Positions 60,518 through 64,000 of a stretch of 64,000 nt of DNA are shown piece after piece (position 1 is the first letter of the stretch; each line of letters starts with the position of its first letter). Source of the stretch: Pseudomonadota bacterium (GTDB taxonomy: Bacteria; Pseudomonadota; Gammaproteobacteria; Steroidobacterales; Steroidobacteraceae). Both the position numbers and the translations under genes were made by a program. The stretch spans positions 3,555,716-3,619,715 of the forward strand of contig JBBCGI010000001.1 of the NCBI GenBank assembly GCA_037200975.1. The letters run 5' to 3'. The notes under the pieces were generated by a model. The model saw only the letters and a list, made by a program, of their open reading frames with translations, had not been told where the DNA came from and did no database searches.

Positions 60518-61012
60518 GTGAAATCGACGGAAAAGGCGGCGGCACGCGTGCTCGACCGGACGGATCGACGGCTGCTCGCGCGGCTGCAGGAGGACGGCCG
60601 TGTGCCGGTCGCGAAACTCGCGCGCGAGCTGCAGCTGAGCGTCACGCCGTGCCTAGAGCGCGTGCGGCGCCTCGAAGCCGACGGCTACATCCTGGGTTAT
60701 CACGCGCTGCTGTCACCGCTGCAGCTGGGACAACATCTGCTCGCCTACGTGCAGGTGGGGCTCGACCGGACGACGCCCGAAGTCTTCGAGCGTTTCAAAT
60801 CCGCCATGGAAGCGCTCGACGCGGTGCAGGAGTGCCACATGGTGGCGGGCGGCTTCGATTACATCCTGAAGATCCGTGTCCGCGACATGCACGAGTACCG
60901 CAAGATCCTGAGCGGCGATATCGCCAGCGTGCGCGGCGTGCACCAGACGCATACGTACTTCGTGATGGAGGAGGTGAAGGCCTCGAATCGCCTGCGCGTG
61001 CCGCGCGGGTGA
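60518..61012 (+). CDS. Lrp/AsnC-family transcriptional regulator (PutR/Lrp-like)
   Basis: This 164-residue protein is close in length and motif order to Lrp: LDRTDRRLLARLQEDGRVPVAKLARELQLSVTPCLERVRRLEADGYI for DNA binding, then the RAM domain with LAYVQVGLD, CHMVAGGFDYILKIRVRDMHEYRKIL and VHQTHTYFVMEEVK. I chose the GTG at 60518 because GGAG lies 6 bases before it and the result has the usual Lrp length. A GTG at 60470 would add 16 residues. It is divergent from pruA, which suggests direct control of P5C dehydrogenase. Confidence 0.93.
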   Translation: MKSTEKAAARVLDRTDRRLLARLQEDGRVPVAKLARELQLSVTPCLERVRRLEADGYILGYHALLSPLQLGQHLLAYVQVGLDRTTPEVFERFKSAMEALDAVQECHMVAGGFDYILKIRVRDMHEYRKILSGDIASVRGVHQTHTYFVMEEVKASNRLRVPRG

Positions 61013-61135
61013 ATCACCGTGCCGCGCGTGGTTTCGGTGCGCCAGATCCTATCAATCTGCGTCGCATGCCCGAAGCGATCCTGCGTATTTCCGGCCGCGC
61101 GCCGCGCGCATTCTTGCGCCCCGGGATCATAAATA

Positions 61136-61150
61136 CCTTGTGTATCAAGG
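61136..61150. promoter_or_regulatory. 15-bp inverted repeat upstream of Oar-like receptor
   Basis: CCTTGTGTATCAAGG lies 91 bases before the receptor ATG in a locally AT-rich stretch (ATAAATA directly upstream). It matches 13 of 15 bases of the repeat at 53008-53022. Confidence 0.45.
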
Positions 61151-61241
61151 CTCGCGGAGCTCAGGCAGCACGCGCCAAGCCGGTGGACTCGCATCATCGG
61201 CATGGCGATATTCCGAACCGGGTCGCAGGGGTCGCTACAAG

Positions 61242-64000
61242 ATGAAAACAATATCCATCGCACGTCTGTTGTCGGTATCGGTCGCGTTGTTTGCATTCGC
61301 GTCGACCGAAGTGCACGCGCAGGCCACCACGGGCTCGCTGTCAGGCGCCGCGCCACCGGGTGCCACGGTCTCCATCCAGAGCGACACGGGTGTCGCGCGC
61401 GAAGTCGAAGTCGACGAACGCGGGCGTTATCAGTTTTCGCAGCTGCCGCTCGGCACCTACCAGGTGGAGCTCAAGCGGGATGGCGCGACGGTCGATTCGC
61501 GCAAGAACATCCTGCTCACCGTGAACGCGAATACCGATGTCTCGTTCACGGGCGCCGCCGCGGAACTGGAGACGATCATCGTCACCGGCGCGCGCGCACC
61601 CGGCCTCATCGACGTGAAGAGCGTCGACTCACGCACGGTGGTCACGGCGGCCGAACTCGAGCGCCTGCCGCTGCAATATTCGGCGGAGGCGATCGCGAAA
61701 CTCGCGCCGGGCGTGGTGGGCAACGCGGCGGGATTCACCGGGCCTACGGGCGAATCGGTGGTCAGCTTCGGCGGCGCCTCGGCGGCCGAGAACGCGTACT
61801 ACATCAACGGCTTCAACACGACAGACCCGTTGAACGGTCTCGGCGGATTGTCGCTGCCGTACGCGGCGATCGACCAGCAGGAAATCTACACCGGCGGATT
61901 CAGCGCGAAGTACGGACGCTCCGCCGGCGGCGTGATCAATGCGGTGGGCAAGCGCGGCACCAACGAATGGAAGTTCGGCGCCGAGTTCACCACCGAACCG
62001 GATGGCACGCGCTCGAGCGAACGCGACATCTACTATCCCGCCGACGGCACGCTCTACGAACCGGCGAGCCGCAGCGCATCGAGCAGCACAGTGGCCACGT
62101 TCTCCGCCGGCGGCCCCATCGTGAAGGACCGGTTGTTCTTCTTCGCGGCCTATCAATTCGACCGCGAAGACGGCGAAGCCATCGGCAGCATCGAGGACCA
62201 GGACTCGTTCACCAGCTATCGACGCGAGCAGCCGCGCTGGTACGCCAAGCTCGACTGGAACATCAGCGACAGCCATCGCCTCGAATTCACCGGCGCTTCG
62301 AGCGAGCTCAAGACCCGCGGCACTCTCTACGCCTACGACTACGAAGCGATCGAGCGCAGCGACTTGTTAGGCCCTGCCAACAACACGCGTAGCGGCGGCA
62401 CGTTGTGGAGCGCCAAGTACACCGGCTATCTCACCGACAGCCTCACCGTCAGCGCGCTGTACGGCCGCTCGGACATCGACGATGTGCTGGCAACGCCGGG
62501 TTACGACGATCAGTTCTCCTACGTGGACGGGCTCTTTTTCCAGAACCCGGCGTACACCGGGGGTGAGCCGGTCCGCAGCCCGCAGACCACGGCGGTGATC
62601 ACGGATCCGCGGCGCGGCAACTCGAGCTCGAGCCTGCGTTTCGACGTGAACTGGATCCTGGGAAATCACAACCTGACCGTCGGCATCGACAATCTGACTT
62701 CGAAGGCAAAACACTACGGTGAAGCCGCGTCGGGACCGGATCACCTGAGCTGGGTCTACGGCCAGGCCGATCCGACCTTGCCCATCAACGAAGTGCTCGG
62801 CGTGCCCGCGACCGGCGACTTCGCCAATGGTGAGGAAGGGTATTACGTCTCTTTGTACAACTACTCGTGGAACACCAACGTCGAGTCGAAGCAGACCGCG
62901 CAGTACATCGAGGACAACTGGCAGGTAAGCGACAAATTCCTGCTGAGTCTCGGCGTGCGGCTCGATCAGTTCACCAACTACAACAGCGAAGGTGACGCGT
63001 ACATCAAGCAATCGAGCGGGCAGTGGGCGCCGCGTATCGGCTTCAGCTGGGATGTGAAAGACGATTCGAGCTTCAAGGTGTTCGGCAATGCGGGCCGTTA
63101 CTACCTCGCGCTGCCGCTGTTCCCGGCGTTCGGTGCCGCGGGCGCGGTAACCCAGACCGACACGTACTACACGTATGGCGGCATCGACGCGAACGGTTAT
63201 CCGACCGATCTCACGCAGATGTCGGATGCGGTTTCGTTCCTCAACTTCTTCGGCAACCTGCCGGATCCGAAGTCCGTGGCGTCGAAGGGAATCGAGCCGT
63301 CCTACCAGGACGAGTTCATCCTCGGATTCAGCAAGCTGCTCGGCGAGAACTGGGCGTACGGCGTGAAGGCGACCTATCGCACGCTCAAGGCAGGCATCGA
63401 CGATTTCTGCGATCGCGGCACGTTGTTCGACAAGGCCGCGGCGCTCGGCTACGACATCGACGTGGCTAACTATCGCGGCAGCTGCTGGCTGTTCAACCCC
63501 GGCGAGACCAACACCTTCAACCTCATCGACGCGAACGGCGACTACGCGCCGGTCACGCTCACGAACGACGAGATAGGTTTCCCGGAGTTCAAGCGCGACT
63601 ACTACGCGGTGAATTTCACGCTCGAGCACCGCTTCGCGGACCGCTGGTTCGGCAAGCTGGACTACACCTTCTCGCGCAGCTACGGCACCACCGAAGGCCA
63701 GGTGCTCTCGACCATCCAGCAAAGCGGCGCGGCGGTGACGCTCGACTGGGACTACGCCTCCCTCATGGCGAACGCGAACGGCCCGCAGAACAACGACCAT
63801 ACACATCAGCTCAAGCTGTACGGTTACTACGAGATCAATCCGCAGTGGCTGGTGTCGGCAAACTTCAGCGCCATCTCCGGCGCACCGAAAGGCGGGCTCG
63901 GCGTGTACGTGGATCCCGATGATCCGGAGAACACCGATCCGGCGGGTTACGGCTTCCCGTTCTATCGCTTCGTCGACGGGCAACCGGCGCCGCTCGGCAG
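61242..64000 (+). CDS. Oar-like TonB-dependent receptor (3' end outside window)
   Basis: The frame is open from the ATG at 61242 to the window end, giving 919 visible residues. A signal peptide (ISIARLLSVSVALFAFASTEVHAQ) is followed by a carboxypeptidase-regulatory-like beta-sandwich (residues about 27-105, with GRYQFSQLPLGTYQVELKRDG). Next come a TonB box (LETIIVTGARA) and a plug with AEAIAKLAPGVVG, the AYYINGFNTTDPL loop and KYGRSAGGVINAVGKRGTNEW, which is typical of Oar/SusC-like receptors. The barrel carries FNATIS-like strands such as YYAVNFTLEHRFADRWFGKLDYTFSRSYG. It lies downstream of an Lrp-type regulator; substrates of such receptors include peptides and large glycans. Confidence 0.93.
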   Translation, partial: MKTISIARLLSVSVALFAFASTEVHAQATTGSLSGAAPPGATVSIQSDTGVAREVEVDERGRYQFSQLPLGTYQVELKRDGATVDSRKNILLTVNANTDVSFTGAAAELETIIVTGARAPGLIDVKSVDSRTVVTAAELERLPLQYSAEAIAKLAPGVVGNAAGFTGPTGESVVSFGGASAAENAYYINGFNTTDPLNGLGGLSLPYAAIDQQEIYTGGFSAKYGRSAGGVINAVGKRGTNEWKFGAEFTTEPDGTRSSERDIYYPADGTLYEPASRSASSSTVATFSAGGPIVKDRLFFFAAYQFDREDGEAIGSIEDQDSFTSYRREQPRWYAKLDWNISDSHRLEFTGASSELKTRGTLYAYDYEAIERSDLLGPANNTRSGGTLWSAKYTGYLTDSLTVSALYGRSDIDDVLATPGYDDQFSYVDGLFFQNPAYTGGEPVRSPQTTAVITDPRRGNSSSSLRFDVNWILGNHNLTVGIDNLTSKAKHYGEAASGPDHLSWVYGQADPTLPINEVLGVPATGDFANGEEGYYVSLYNYSWNTNVESKQTAQYIEDNWQVSDKFLLSLGVRLDQFTNYNSEGDAYIKQSSGQWAPRIGFSWDVKDDSSFKVFGNAGRYYLALPLFPAFGAAGAVTQTDTYYTYGGIDANGYPTDLTQMSDAVSFLNFFGNLPDPKSVASKGIEPSYQDEFILGFSKLLGENWAYGVKATYRTLKAGIDDFCDRGTLFDKAAALGYDIDVANYRGSCWLFNPGETNTFNLIDANGDYAPVTLTNDEIGFPEFKRDYYAVNFTLEHRFADRWFGKLDYTFSRSYGTTEGQVLSTIQQSGAAVTLDWDYASLMANANGPQNNDHTHQLKLYGYYEINPQWLVSANFSAISGAPKGGLGVYVDPDDPENTDPAGYGFPFYRFVDGQPAPLG

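Noticed and set aside
53682-61058. Exact 14-base repeat GATCCTATCAATCT at 53682 and 61045
   Set aside because: Roughly a dozen or more chance 14-mer matches are expected in 64 kb, and at 53682 the sequence overlaps the leader and likely Shine-Dalgarno of the Lrp gene. No symmetry or shared position supports a function.
62367-63983. Minus-strand open frame of 538 codons at the right edge
   Set aside because: It lies opposite the Oar-like receptor, whose plus-strand frame shows signal peptide, plug and barrel motifs; the antisense product matches nothing.
1-64000. CRISPR arrays, prophage modules, rRNA operons, toxin-antitoxin pairs
   Set aside because: I looked for regularly spaced direct repeats, phage structural or integrase motifs, rRNA-like stretches and small paired genes and found none that could be supported.

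Overview
This is a GC-rich (low-to-mid 60s percent by eye), densely coding bacterial chromosome segment from a Gram-negative organism. The evidence is four TonB-dependent outer-membrane receptors, a coiled-coil porin, lipoproteins and Sec/Tat-type leaders. Gene content (many TonB receptors beside glycoside hydrolases, oxidative sugar pathways, a class II HMG-CoA reductase, a carotenoid/lignostilbene oxygenase, a Reg_prop sensor kinase) suggests a soil or aquatic polysaccharide-degrading proteobacterium, perhaps a Steroidobacter/Xanthomonad-like gammaproteobacterium. That placement is inference; no rRNA or intact tRNA is present to test it.

Layout. (1) 0-6.5 kb: a plus-strand operon with an SDR C-terminus, a split transketolase, a ribose-type ABC importer (permease, lipoprotein binding protein, double ATPase) and an FAH-family hydrolase. 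(2) 6.7-22.7 kb: two glycan-use loci. One is a TonB receptor plus a GH36-like alpha-galactosidase. The other is a GH101-like and a GH63-like hydrolase plus a TonB receptor. A nearly identical 16-bp palindrome lies upstream of each locus. Between them sit ppsA, its regulator ppsR and a uronate-dehydrogenase-like SDR. (3) 22.7-25 kb: a gene-poor stretch with an IS3 transposase remnant, a tiny lipoprotein, a methyltransferase and a tRNA-Met-like fragment.

(4) 25-36.7 kb: a complete-looking De Ley-Doudoroff type galactose/galactonate island. An IclR regulator and a DapA-type lyase are divergent from a tightly overlapping operon of TonB receptor, SDR (candidate sugar dehydrogenase), 2-keto-3-deoxygalactonate kinase, a fused KDPGal aldolase/SMP-30 lactonase, a GH105 unsaturated-uronyl hydrolase, an SSS symporter and a galactonate-dehydratase-type enolase. 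Two perfect inverted repeats occupy the divergent promoter. (5) 36.7-45.8 kb: AraC regulator, SDR, DedA-rhodanese fusion, a second tRNA-Met-like fragment, a membrane MutS-like ATPase, a DoxX-like protein and a two-component pair with a beta-propeller sensor. (6) 45.9-52.9 kb: strictosidine-synthase-like protein, VOC protein, carotenoid oxygenase, ABM protein and alpha/beta hydrolase, then a convergent porin operon. (7) 53.1-64 kb: two Lrp/AsnC regulators around a PaiB-hydrolase fusion, class II HMG-CoA reductase, class III CoA-transferase and enoyl-CoA hydratase. This is followed by a P5C dehydrogenase and an Oar-like TonB receptor that runs off the window.

The best candidates for something new are the aldolase-lactonase fusion inside the galactose island, the PaiB-hydrolase fusion heading an HMG-CoA module, the shared palindromes that tie distant loci together, and a pair of similar tRNA-Met-like fragments bracketing the 15 kb that contain the galactose island. 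All calls come from reading the sequence; no database search was run.
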